From Ekhidna lutea (lineage in GTDB: Bacteria > Bacteroidota > Bacteroidia > Cytophagales > Cyclobacteriaceae), in contig NZ_FZPD01000005.1 in NCBI RefSeq assembly GCF_900188325.1, forward strand, positions 124,001 through 188,000: 64,000 bases of DNA. The letters run 5' to 3'. Positions within the stretch are counted from its first letter, which is position 1. The number at the start of each line of letters is the position of its first letter. Below are positions 51,922 through 59,517 of this stretch, piece by piece. Under the pieces are notes generated by a model. The model worked only from the letters and a program-made list of their open reading frames with translations. It was not told the origin of the DNA and did not search any database. Position numbers and translations under genes: made by a program.

Positions 51922-53127
51922 ATGTCCAGAGTTGTAATTATTGGAGCCGGTGGAGTGGGTAGAGTTACCGCTTTCAAGTGTGCTCAGAATAAAGAAATCT
52001 TTTCAGAGATTGTACTAGCCTCACGCACCAAATCCAAATGCGATGTTATAGCTGCAGATATAGAAAAGCAGCTAGGTGTAAAAATAAAGACAGATCAGGT
52101 CGATGCAGACCATGTAGATCAGGTGGTGGCGTTATTCAAAAAGCATGAACCTAAGATGGTTATCAATGTTGCGCTTCCATATCAGGACCTTACCATTATG
52201 GATGCATGTCTGCAAGCTGGTGTTCATTATTTGGATACAGCCAACTATGAGCCGCCTGAGGAAGCTAAGTTTGAATATAAATGGCAATGGGCTTATCAGG
52301 ATAAATTTAAAGAAGCAGGACTCACTGCTGTGCTTGGATGTGGCTTTGATCCGGGCGTAACAGGCGTATTCACTTCCCGCGCCGCAAAACATTTCTTTGA
52401 TGAGATTCATTATTTGGATATTGTAGACTGTAATGCCGGAGATCACGGAAAAGCTTTCGCTACCAATTTCAACCCTGAAATCAACATTCGTGAGATCACT
52501 CAGAAAGGCAAATATTGGGAAGATGGAAAATGGGTTGAGACAAATCCATTCGAATTCAGAAAAGATTTAGACTATCCAAATATTGGGAAGCGTCCTTCTT
52601 ATTTGCTATTTCATGAAGAGTTGGAGTCGCTGGTTAAAAACTATCCAACCATTAAGAGAGCCAGGTTTTGGATGACATTTGGAGACGAATACCTGACCCA
52701 TTTACGAGTGATTCAGAATATTGGCATGGCTTCTATTGAGCCTGTCAATTATGAGGGTAAAGAAATTGTACCACTTCAGTTTCTGAAAGCTGTCTTGCCA
52801 AATCCGGGAGATTTGGGTGAAAACTATGAAGGAGAAACTTCAATAGGATGTCGAATTAAAGGAGTGAAGGACGGCAAGGAGAAAACCTACTACATATGGA
52901 ACAACTGCAGCCATAAAGCCGCATTTGACGAAACCGGAGCTCAGGGTGTATCTTATACAACTGGGGTGCCGGCGATGATTGGTGCTGCTATGATGCTGAC
53001 AGGAAAATGGTCAGGAGCCGGAGTTTTCAACGTTGAAGAATTTGACTCGGACCCATTTTTAGAAAAACTTGCTACTTCAGGTTTACCTTGGCATGAAAAG
53101 CATGATATAGAATTAGGAATGGATTGA
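51922..53127 (+). CDS. Carboxy(nor)spermidine synthase (saccharopine dehydrogenase-like)
   Basis: Makes the carboxylated polyamine from putrescine or diaminopropane and aspartate semialdehyde with NADPH, first step of the alternative polyamine route. The 401 residues have an N-terminal Rossmann domain (VVIIGAGGVGRVTAFKCAQN), then HYLDTANYEPPEE and LGCGFDPGVTGVFTSRAAKHF, typical of the saccharopine dehydrogenase family. The C-terminus has YTTGVPAMIGAAMMLTGKW. The assignment rests on the downstream decarboxylase NspC: together they form the two-step CANSDH/CANSDC pathway. It is followed by a DinB-fold gene after one base. Confidence 0.92.
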   Translation: MSRVVIIGAGGVGRVTAFKCAQNKEIFSEIVLASRTKSKCDVIAADIEKQLGVKIKTDQVDADHVDQVVALFKKHEPKMVINVALPYQDLTIMDACLQAGVHYLDTANYEPPEEAKFEYKWQWAYQDKFKEAGLTAVLGCGFDPGVTGVFTSRAAKHFFDEIHYLDIVDCNAGDHGKAFATNFNPEINIREITQKGKYWEDGKWVETNPFEFRKDLDYPNIGKRPSYLLFHEELESLVKNYPTIKRARFWMTFGDEYLTHLRVIQNIGMASIEPVNYEGKEIVPLQFLKAVLPNPGDLGENYEGETSIGCRIKGVKDGKEKTYYIWNNCSHKAAFDETGAQGVSYTTGVPAMIGAAMMLTGKWSGAGVFNVEEFDSDPFLEKLATSGLPWHEKHDIELGMD

Positions 53128-53128
53128 T

Positions 53129-53635
53129 ATGGTGGATATTCAGAAAGTTCCGGAGTTCTATCGAGGATATATTGAGACACTCGGTGGAGGAGAATTAGTG
53201 CCATTGCTACTAAAGACGGGAGATGAATTTATCTCCTATTGCAATAGAATCACTGAGCAGCAAGGGCTGTATCGTTATGAAGATGGGAAATGGAGCATAA
53301 AGGATGTTATCCTTCATGTGACTGATGCAGAAAGGGTATTTGCTTATCGCGCCTTACGCTTTGCAAGAAATGATAGCAATGAGCTTTCCGGATTTGAGCA
53401 AAATGATTATGTGCCTGAGGCCAATGCCGATGATCGTACCATTCATAACTTGTTAACAGAATTTACAAATGTACGAGCTGCTTCAGTTGATCTTTTTTCA
53501 TCGTTCAGTCAAGAGATTCGCGAGCGGACCGGCATGGCCAATGGCGTAGAAATGAGTGTTGAAGCAATTGGATATATTATTTCAGGTCACTTGAAGCACC
53601 ATTTAGAGATCATTCAGGAAAGGTATACGAAGTGA
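53129..53635 (+). CDS. DinB-fold four-helix protein
   Basis: A 168-residue protein of the DinB/YfiT superfamily. Motifs are WSIKDVILHVTDAERVFAYRALRFAR in the middle (His in ILHVTDAE) and HLKHHLEIIQERY near the C-terminus. These give the three-His metal site of the family. Such proteins carry out thiol transfer (e.g. bacillithiol S-transferases) or have unknown roles. Here it is sandwiched between the two polyamine biosynthesis genes: it begins one base after the synthase stop and its stop overlaps the GTG of nspC (GTGA). A link to polyamine or thiol chemistry is possible but unproven. (Motif quoted in parts: WSIKDVILHVTDAERV, HLKHHLEII.). Confidence 0.85.
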   Translation: MVDIQKVPEFYRGYIETLGGGELVPLLLKTGDEFISYCNRITEQQGLYRYEDGKWSIKDVILHVTDAERVFAYRALRFARNDSNELSGFEQNDYVPEANADDRTIHNLLTEFTNVRAASVDLFSSFSQEIRERTGMANGVEMSVEAIGYIISGHLKHHLEIIQERYTK

Positions 53636-54747
53636 AAATTCCATCACCATGCTTCGTCTTGGATGAAAGCAAACTGATCCAAAACTTTGAGCTGATTGAT
53701 AGAGTTCAGAAAGAAGCCGGAATAGAGATCATTCTGGCTTTCAAAGGATTTGCTATGTGGAGTACATTTCCGGTTGTAAAACAATACATCAAAGGAGCAA
53801 CCGCTAGCTCACTCAATGAGGTCAAATTATGCAATGAAGAAATGGGGGTGAAATCACATACCTATTGTGTTGCCTATTCTTCGGATGAATTTGAAGAGAT
53901 AGTTTCCAGGTCTTCTCACATCACATTCAATTCATTGGCGCAGTATCATAAATACATTGATCTGGTGCCAAAAGATGTAAGTATCGGTCTTAGAGTCAAT
54001 CCCCGGTGGTCCGATGTTGAGACGGACCTGTATAATCCTTCAAGTCCCGTTTCCAGACTGGGCGTGACAAGTGAAAATCTGGAATCCCTTCCTGAAAGGG
54101 TAGAGGGGCTTCACTTTCATGTACTTTGCGAATCAGACTCCTATGCCCTTGAAAAAGTTTTGGAGTCACTTGAAGATCGTTTTGGTGGTTTCTTGTCTCA
54201 GGTAAAATGGGTTAATATGGGTGGTGGTCATTTGATGACTCGTGAAGATTATGACACGAAGCACTTAATTGACCTGCTAACTAATTTTAGAGAAAAGCAT
54301 CAGGTGAAAGTGATTTTGGAGCCCGGAAGTGCTTTTGCATGGCAGACGGGTGATTTATACACCAGGGTTTTGGATGTAGTCGAAAATGGAGGCCAGAAGA
54401 CGGCCATTTTTGATGGATCATTTACGTGCCACATGCCCGATTGCCTTGAAATGCCTTATCGTCCAAAGCTGGCAGAAGGTTCTGATGAACCTGTAGAGGG
54501 CTGGCATGCCTATCGACTGGGTGGAGTCAGCTGTTTGGCTGGTGATTTTCTGGATGAATACTGGTTTGAAAAGCCACTAAAGGAAGGAGATGCCATCATT
54601 TTCAAAGACATGATTCACTATACGATGGTGAAAACCAGCACGTTCAATGGAGTGAAGCATCCATCAATTGGAATTCTAAGAAAAGATGGAAATTTTGAAT
54701 TGATAAGGGAATTTGGATACGAAGACTTCAAAAACCGCCTTTCCTGA
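53632..54747 (+). CDS. nspC: Carboxy(nor)spermidine decarboxylase
   Basis: PLP-dependent decarboxylase that turns carboxynorspermidine or carboxyspermidine into the free polyamine; 371 residues. The N-terminal alanine-racemase-like barrel has the PLP lysine in ILAFKGFAMW (Lys38), a HFHVLCESDS motif, VNMGGGHLM and EPGSAFAWQTGDLY. C-terminal residues FTCHMPDCLEMPYRP complete the active site. Starts at GTG (53632) inside the stop of the DinB gene. The three genes are one transcription unit with tight coupling. Whether the product is spermidine or norspermidine cannot be judged from sequence alone. Confidence 0.94.
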   Translation: MKIPSPCFVLDESKLIQNFELIDRVQKEAGIEIILAFKGFAMWSTFPVVKQYIKGATASSLNEVKLCNEEMGVKSHTYCVAYSSDEFEEIVSRSSHITFNSLAQYHKYIDLVPKDVSIGLRVNPRWSDVETDLYNPSSPVSRLGVTSENLESLPERVEGLHFHVLCESDSYALEKVLESLEDRFGGFLSQVKWVNMGGGHLMTREDYDTKHLIDLLTNFREKHQVKVILEPGSAFAWQTGDLYTRVLDVVENGGQKTAIFDGSFTCHMPDCLEMPYRPKLAEGSDEPVEGWHAYRLGGVSCLAGDFLDEYWFEKPLKEGDAIIFKDMIHYTMVKTSTFNGVKHPSIGILRKDGNFELIREFGYEDFKNRLS

Positions 54748-54788
54748 GAAAATAAGCATGTGTTTCAAAAGGTCTTAAAGATATTAAC

Positions 54789-54873
54789 TGTCATTCTGAC
54801 GAAGGAAGAATCTCAGTATTTAGAAGTTTAGTAGTCTTTACCGGTGAGATCCTTCATAACTTCAGGATGACAG
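54789..54873. repeat. Family B repeat, copy 2
   Basis: TGTCATTCTGACGAAGGAAG at one end and CTTCAGGATGACAG at the other, with GAATCTC and GAGATCCTTC blocks inside. It is the only feature of the 162-base gap between the convergent nspC and TPR genes. Confidence 0.7.
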
Positions 54874-54909
54874 ACCTTTTAAGACACTAAAAGGTAACTT
54901 TTTAACAAA

Positions 54910-55494
54910 TCAATCCTTCAACTTCGGTTCCAGATCACCACGCATAAATAAGTTATATTCCTCACAAGAGAGATAACCCTCTCCAAGAGAATACGGACAA
55001 GTTTTATATACTTCGTCAAAGAGCCCCTGATGAACTACAACACCGGCCCCATGACAAACAGGACAAAGCATTTTTTCAAGCCCACCACAATCATACTCTG
55101 CGCTGGCTAAGTCTTCTTCGAATCTTTCAGCCTGTGAGCGCTGAATTCTCAAATATTCATCTTCAGCAAATTGGAGGTATTGAATGGCAGGTTCATAATA
55201 TCTTCCTTTTGTGCCTTTGAGCTGGATATACTTGTTGAGCCAGTTGATACTTTGTTTATACTTTCCAAGATGAAAACTATTTCTACCAAAGAAATATGCC
55301 ATTTCAGATGGGAGCTTATCCATGTTTTGCAATACTTCCTGAAAAAGCATTTGAGCACTATCGTACTTTCCTAAGGCCATCATCTCAGCACCCTTATCCA
55401 TTTTTGTTCTTAACTCAGACTCTCTGATCAATTGACCATTTCCATCGAAAGATATGATTAAGAGAAATGTGATTGTGAAAATTAGTTTCTTCAT
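54910..55494 (-). CDS. Exported TPR protein with DnaJ-like CxxCxGxG zinc motif
   Basis: A 194-residue exported protein. Signal peptide about 1-20 (ending GNGQ). Residues about 25-115 are helical with TPR-like spacing. The C-terminal part contains Cys136, CPVCHGAG at 144-151, Cys166 and Cys177 in CPYSLGEGYLSC, a single half of a DnaJ-type zinc finger. I recognise no named family. A zinc finger in a periplasmic or surface protein is unusual. The start ATG at 55494 is followed directly by a signal peptide. It faces nspC across a family B repeat. Confidence 0.7.
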   Translation of the reverse strand: MKKLIFTITFLLIISFDGNGQLIRESELRTKMDKGAEMMALGKYDSAQMLFQEVLQNMDKLPSEMAYFFGRNSFHLGKYKQSINWLNKYIQLKGTKGRYYEPAIQYLQFAEDEYLRIQRSQAERFEEDLASAEYDCGGLEKMLCPVCHGAGVVVHQGLFDEVYKTCPYSLGEGYLSCEEYNLFMRGDLEPKLKD

Positions 55495-55647
55495 CGAGGT
55501 TTGCTAACGACCGGAAAAATAAAATGGTTTGATCGGCTTCTGATGCTTTCATGCAAAAGATTAACCAATTTTATGATCGTTGGAAATCTTTTTACAGTTT
55601 TGGCAATAATTTAAACCAGCATCGTTGTGAGGAGTAAGAGTGTGTTT

Positions 55648-56022
55648 ATGCGAAAAATAATTTTATCCTTAGTAATACTACTATTTGGTGTGTCGTCATT
55701 TGCTCAGAATACGCGAAGTGCTGAGACACCAAAACCACCCCGTGCACAATATCAAGCTGCAAAGAAGGAAAAGAAGGGTTTTTTCGATTTTCTAAAAAAG
55801 AAGAAAAGCACCGATTTAAAAACTTCTCAGGAAGAAACATTGGCATTCAGAAAAAGAGTGAGCAAGGCTTATGCCGAGAATGCGAAAATTGACCGTAAGG
55901 TGAAAAAGGTGAAAAAGCGAGAAGCTAAAAAGGGAGAGAAGTTTCACGGACATAAGCGACCTCCCAAAAAACGCCCGCCTGGGAAGCAAAAGTTTTGTAA
56001 TGTCTGCAAAATAAAACATTAG
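55648..56022 (+). CDS. Small exported highly basic protein
   Basis: A 124-residue protein from the ATG at 55648 (a GTG at 55627 would add seven residues before a good signal peptide). A GAGGAG sequence lies 14 bases upstream. Signal peptide about 1-19 (ending SSFAQ). The mature part is dominated by Lys and Arg (FFDFLKKKKS, KVKKVKKREAKK, PPKKRPPGKQ) and ends with FCNVCKIKH, a Cys-x-x-Cys pair that may bind metal or form a disulfide. No family recognised. It may bind nucleic acid or polyanionic polysaccharide outside the cell; this is inferred from charge only. Family C repeat follows. Confidence 0.65.
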   Translation: MRKIILSLVILLFGVSSFAQNTRSAETPKPPRAQYQAAKKEKKGFFDFLKKKKSTDLKTSQEETLAFRKRVSKAYAENAKIDRKVKKVKKREAKKGEKFHGHKRPPKKRPPGKQKFCNVCKIKH

Positions 56023-56025
56023 ATT

Positions 56026-56053
56026 TCCCCTCTTGAGGGGGCAAGGGGGGTGA
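56026..56053. repeat. Family C half-element
   Basis: TCCCCTCTTGAGGGGGCAAG followed by GGGGGTGAT: a short palindrome with the G-rich tail typical of family C. Between the convergent basic-protein and coiled-coil genes. Confidence 0.65.
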
Positions 56054-56069
56054 TTCGAAAAAAAAAATC

Positions 56070-56273
56070 CTATTTAGATACCCCGTTCTTATCCATTCGA
56101 TTGTCCAGCTCTCGGATTTTATCATAAATAAGATCTAACTCATCCTCACTTACTTCCTTCAGCTCCTGGAATGCTTGTTCCATAAATTTAGAATGATCTT
56201 GCAAGTACTTCAACTTGGCATCTGTGATCATCCTAAGTCTTTCTACTTTCTTATTTATTTCATCGATTGTCAT
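56070..56273 (-). CDS. Small helical (coiled-coil) protein
   Basis: A 67-residue cytoplasmic protein, almost entirely helical with heptad-like spacing: MTIDEINKKVERLRMIT, then LKYLQDHSKF and LDLIYDKIRELDNRMDK. No family recognised. It is 36 bases downstream of the 166-residue hypothetical gene on the same strand, so they may be one unit. The ATG at 56273 is the only start that keeps the helix pattern. Moderate confidence because the ORF is short, but it is not in the shadow of another gene. Confidence 0.55.
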   Translation of the reverse strand: MTIDEINKKVERLRMITDAKLKYLQDHSKFMEQAFQELKEVSEDELDLIYDKIRELDNRMDKNGVSK

Positions 56274-56309
56274 GATCTTATAACGTCAGCAGAATAAAAA
56301 TAGTTAAAA

Positions 56310-56810
56310 TCAAGCACTCACCCTGTAAAGCGTCTGAGAGCGCATTCTCAAACCAAAATGTGAAAGGATTGCACGTCTGATGGATTGTTTAAGGAAAGTA
56401 TGATTAATATCGCCTTCACTCACAGCATATTTGATGATCGGACGCTGGATCTCTTTCACTAAAGATAATTTCTCGATCCAGGACTGATACATAGATTTCC
56501 AGTCAGCATCATAAGCTTCCATGTGTGATCGTCCATCCCACATAATTTCTAGTTGATTATCCGCATGATCGTGACGGTAGATGGCAGCAAGGATGTCATA
56601 GTTCGCTTCAAGCAGCTCTTTACCAAAATGAATTTTTTGCTTTAACTCTATAATGAAATCATCCTCTAAACCCATAGGATTGTGCTGGAAAGAGTAAGAG
56701 CGAAGAATTTGCTGGAGCCATTCGTTGAGTAGCACTTCCTTAGAGAAGGCTTGCACGGACTTGAGTAGATAATTCTTGTCCTGAGCGAAATATTTTTCTT
56801 CGATGAGCAT
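56310..56810 (-). CDS. Hypothetical protein of unknown function
   Basis: A 166-residue, mostly helical protein from the ATG at 56810. The earlier start at 56828 (six more codons) lies inside the terminator of the upstream lipoprotein gene and is rejected. The sequence has many Leu, Lys and aromatic residues, a YRHDHADNQLEIMWDGRSHME stretch near the middle, and a basic C-terminus (SHFGLRMRSQTLYRVSA). No motif allows a function call and there is no signal peptide or membrane segment. Probably co-transcribed with the small coiled-coil gene downstream. Confidence 0.62.
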   Translation of the reverse strand: MLIEEKYFAQDKNYLLKSVQAFSKEVLLNEWLQQILRSYSFQHNPMGLEDDFIIELKQKIHFGKELLEANYDILAAIYRHDHADNQLEIMWDGRSHMEAYDADWKSMYQSWIEKLSLVKEIQRPIIKYAVSEGDINHTFLKQSIRRAILSHFGLRMRSQTLYRVSA

Positions 56811-56815
56811 AAAAA

Positions 56816-56842
56816 AAGGGTAACACAAAGTTACCCTTCAAA
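56816..56842 (-). terminator. Intrinsic terminator of the GGGG-type lipoprotein gene
   Basis: AAGGGTAAC (56816-56824) pairs perfectly with GTTACCCTT (56830-56838) around a five-base loop, and on the minus strand T7 follows. Located directly before the ATG at 56810. Confidence 0.87.
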
Positions 56843-56862
56843 ATTATTTTTTTGTTGAATAA

Positions 56863-57324
56863 TTAAAAAACAAATGTCCATTCGCCGGCGATACCGTTTG
56901 TTCTGGCAGTTGGCTCATCAACATCAAAAGTCAATGAAAGACTTCCCTCTGAAACTGTTGCGGACATATCTGTAGATTCAGAGCTTCCAGTATGTGTTTT
57001 GGTAATTACTGAACCGGAAGTATTTCCGAACGACCATGTACCATTTGACCATACGTCACTAAAACCATCAGGAACACCACTAACCGTGTAAGATCCGCCA
57101 TCTTTACTACCACTAAATGTAATACTAAAGCCGGACCAATCACCATCAGGCGTACCTCCATCGGTTTGAACAGTACTAGGCTGTGCCCACGCAGAAGCTG
57201 TTAAGTCAGTTGCCACTTCTTCCAATGGGTCTGGAGCTGGATCATCACCACCGCCACCACACGACATAAAAATAACTAAGGAAGCAAAAACTAAGGCAGC
57301 AAGTAAGTTTGATAATCGTTTCAT
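56863..57324 (-). CDS. Small lipoprotein with beta-rich mature domain
   Basis: A 153-residue lipoprotein: MKRLSNLLAALVFASLVIFM followed by SCGGGGDDPAPDP, with lipidated Cys22 and the G/D/P linker typical of Bacteroidota surface lipoproteins. The mature part (about 110 residues) is rich in Ser, Gly and Thr with alternating strands (FSITFSGSKDGGSYTVSG, SLSLTFDVDEP) and ends WTFVF. Similar small lipoproteins are very common but not characterised. Single gene with a possible -7 element TACTTTTG at 57362-57369 and a strong terminator. Confidence 0.72.
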   Translation of the reverse strand: MKRLSNLLAALVFASLVIFMSCGGGGDDPAPDPLEEVATDLTASAWAQPSTVQTDGGTPDGDWSGFSITFSGSKDGGSYTVSGVPDGFSDVWSNGTWSFGNTSGSVITKTHTGSSESTDMSATVSEGSLSLTFDVDEPTARTNGIAGEWTFVF

Positions 57325-57361
57325 AAAATTAAATATTGTCTGATTAGATAAAAGAATGAAT

Positions 57362-57369
57362 CAAAAGTA
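57362..57369 (-). promoter_or_regulatory. Putative -7 element of the small lipoprotein gene
   Basis: TACTTTTG on the minus strand, exact consensus, about 38 bases before the ATG at 57324. No clear -33 element. Confidence 0.35.
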
Positions 57370-57438
57370 GGACTTTTTCACATTTATACCTACTAAACTC
57401 AAAATTGCTAAAGAAATTATTCGTCCACTCTGTTTTTT

Positions 57439-58017
57439 TTAAAGATTAAGCTGTTTTGAGCACTGTTTTATTTCTTCATTATCGTTAGAAGCAATAATCA
57501 ATAGTGTGTTGGATAGTTGACTCAGGCTGGATTTCCACCATTTAAACCCTTCCGCATCAAGATTTGAAGTAGGCTCATCCATGCATATGAGATCATTTTC
57601 AAAGAAAAATGCTGTAATAAGCTTCGTTCGTTGCTTCATTCCCGTAGAAAAATCAGCAATAGGCTTATCAAGGGGTAGAGAAGCGGATTCTGCCATTTCC
57701 TCAATGGATTTAATAGATTCTTTAAATTTTTGATGGAATTGCAGGAATTCTCTAAGTGTAAACTCTTCAATGATTTCAGTGTATGGCCCAATGAAACAGG
57801 CATTATGTATACTTTCATCAATAGGCACACCGTCTACCAAAACTTTACCGTTTGATGGCGTTAAGTAGCCGGCAATGATCTGCAGAAGTGTTGATTTTCC
57901 AGCCCCATTTTTCCCGGTAATAGCTACAGAATCACCCGATTGAAATTCAAATGATTGATTTCTAAAAATCCAGGTTTTCCCGAATTTCTTTCCAATATCC
58001 TCCCCTTTAATAATCAT
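57439..58017 (-). CDS. ABC transporter ATP-binding protein with non-standard Q- and H-loops
   Basis: A 192-residue stand-alone ATPase subunit. Walker A GKNGAGKST (residues 35-43), ABC signature FSTGMKQR (123-130), Walker B DLICMDEPTSNLD (142-154). Instead of the usual Q-loop glutamine the sequence reads CFIGPYTEII (75-84), and instead of the switch histidine it reads IASNDNEE (175-182). These changes may be family traits. No permease gene is next to it. It starts 13 bases after the stop of the HD-domain gene, so the two form an operon. Confidence 0.9.
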   Translation of the reverse strand: MIIKGEDIGKKFGKTWIFRNQSFEFQSGDSVAITGKNGAGKSTLLQIIAGYLTPSNGKVLVDGVPIDESIHNACFIGPYTEIIEEFTLREFLQFHQKFKESIKSIEEMAESASLPLDKPIADFSTGMKQRTKLITAFFFENDLICMDEPTSNLDAEGFKWWKSSLSQLSNTLLIIASNDNEEIKQCSKQLNL

Positions 58018-58030
58018 CTTATGGAAAAAT

Positions 58031-59263
58031 TCAATGTTTTAAAAGTTCTTTTGGAGCACATAAATAATGTTTCGTCACGATTTTACTCATTGCTTTGATA
58101 TTTGGAAGATCAGAAGCTTCTGCAACATCAACAACCTCACCATGTTTGCGCAAAATTTTTATCGACTGACCTGAAGCTATATAAGCTGAATTACTGACAG
58201 AGCCTGTCTGAACCAAATAGGAAGCCTCATGATCATTGATGTTGTATTTACTGGATACTTTTTGCATTAGATCATCAGTGATAATCCGGCCAATAGGATC
58301 GTTGGAAAAAGAAATACCCAGCAACTTACGATCGAGTAGCCTTTCGCTCAATGTTCGCAAAATAATGTCTTTATGATCCCTCCAGAATTTAATAGAGCCC
58401 CAAATGTCACTGTCATCTAACAGTGCATAAACCTCCAAAATATCCTGGTCCTCACCGAAATCCTTTACGTCCAGATTTCGCTCAAGAAAGATAGATAATG
58501 CCGGTGTTGCTGGTACTTTTTCACCCTGTTGTGTGAGTTCTTTCGCACGCTGGATGAGTTTAATAAGCATCATCTCAGCGCTGACAGCTGTTTTGTGCAG
58601 GTACACTTGCCAGTACATGAGTCTTCTTGCGCTCAGGAAATTCTCAATGCTGTAAATGCCTTTTTCTTCTACTACTAGATGCTCACTTGCCACATTCAGC
58701 ATTTTGATGATCCGTTCAGACCCAATTGAGCCTTCATAAACCCCTGTAAAAAAGGAATCGCGTTTAAGGTAATCAAGTCGATCAATATCCAACTGGCTGG
58801 AAACAAGCTGATGAAAGAATGGACGATGATATTTATTTGTGAAGATGGAAATGGTCATATCCAGTGCTCCATTAAACTCTTTGTTTAATCGGTCCATCAT
58901 CCATAAGCCTACCTGCTCGTGATGCACCCCTTTAAAAAGAGAAAATTCCAGCGTATGAGAAAATGGCCCATGACCTACATCATGCAGAAGAATTGCGAGC
59001 ATTCCTGCCTGTCGCTCTTCATCAGAAATTTCAACTCCTTTATCCTGAAGTGAGTTTAATGCTCTTCGCATGAGGTCCATTGCCCCGAGTGCATGATGAA
59101 AACGGGTATGCAATGCACCCGGATATACCAAATCCGTAAGACCAAGCTGTTTGATTCTTCTTAGCCGCTGAAAATAACGATGCTCGATGATGTCGAATAT
59201 GAGATCGTTGGGTATATTGATGAATCCGTATACCGGATCATTGAGAATTTTCTTTTTGTTCAA
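58031..59263 (-). CDS. HD-domain phosphohydrolase (SAMHD1/dGTPase-like)
   Basis: A 410-residue cytoplasmic protein from a TTG start at 59263 (read as M-N-K-K-K-I-L-N-D-P-V-Y-G-F, matching family starts). HD motif set: RFHHALGAMDLM (His56-57), LLHDVGHGPFSHTLE (His94, Asp95), HHEQVG (His114-115), QLDIDRLDYLKRDSFF (Asp in DIDRLDY). Related enzymes hydrolyse dNTPs to nucleosides and triphosphate. The partner gene downstream is the ABC ATPase. No family-specific regulator is visible. The upstream gap holds a family C pair. Confidence 0.88.
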   Translation of the reverse strand: MNKKKILNDPVYGFINIPNDLIFDIIEHRYFQRLRRIKQLGLTDLVYPGALHTRFHHALGAMDLMRRALNSLQDKGVEISDEERQAGMLAILLHDVGHGPFSHTLEFSLFKGVHHEQVGLWMMDRLNKEFNGALDMTISIFTNKYHRPFFHQLVSSQLDIDRLDYLKRDSFFTGVYEGSIGSERIIKMLNVASEHLVVEEKGIYSIENFLSARRLMYWQVYLHKTAVSAEMMLIKLIQRAKELTQQGEKVPATPALSIFLERNLDVKDFGEDQDILEVYALLDDSDIWGSIKFWRDHKDIILRTLSERLLDRKLLGISFSNDPIGRIITDDLMQKVSSKYNINDHEASYLVQTGSVSNSAYIASGQSIKILRKHGEVVDVAEASDLPNIKAMSKIVTKHYLCAPKELLKH

Positions 59264-59325
59264 CAGCGTTTGTGATTTAATTTAAACTAAACTTAAGAAT
59301 CCAGATTTTATTCAAAAATGATTCC

Positions 59326-59449
59326 TATAATCTCCTCTTGGGAGGAGGAAGAGGTGGGTGGTTTAAACCCGTCATTTTTGAATGAAATTTGACAAAAAGA
59401 AAACGATCTTCTGAAAACCCACCCCAACCCCCTCCGAAGAGGGGATATA
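59326..59449. repeat. Family C inverted pair with nested hairpin
   Basis: Left half TATAATCTCCTCTTGGGAGG through GGTGGGTGGTTT (59326-59364) and right half AAAACCCACCCCAACCCCCT through GAGGGGATATA (59414-59448) are inverted copies. In addition ATTCAAAAATGA (59310-59321) and TCATTTTTGAAT (59372-59383) are a perfect 12-base inverted repeat flanking the left half. This accounts for most of the 254-base gap before porX. Confidence 0.72.
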
Positions 59450-59517
59450 ATGCGTTTTCTTTTTTATTCTTACGTCGAACTCAAGTTACTTAGCAAACTA
59501 ATGCCAAAACTGAATTA

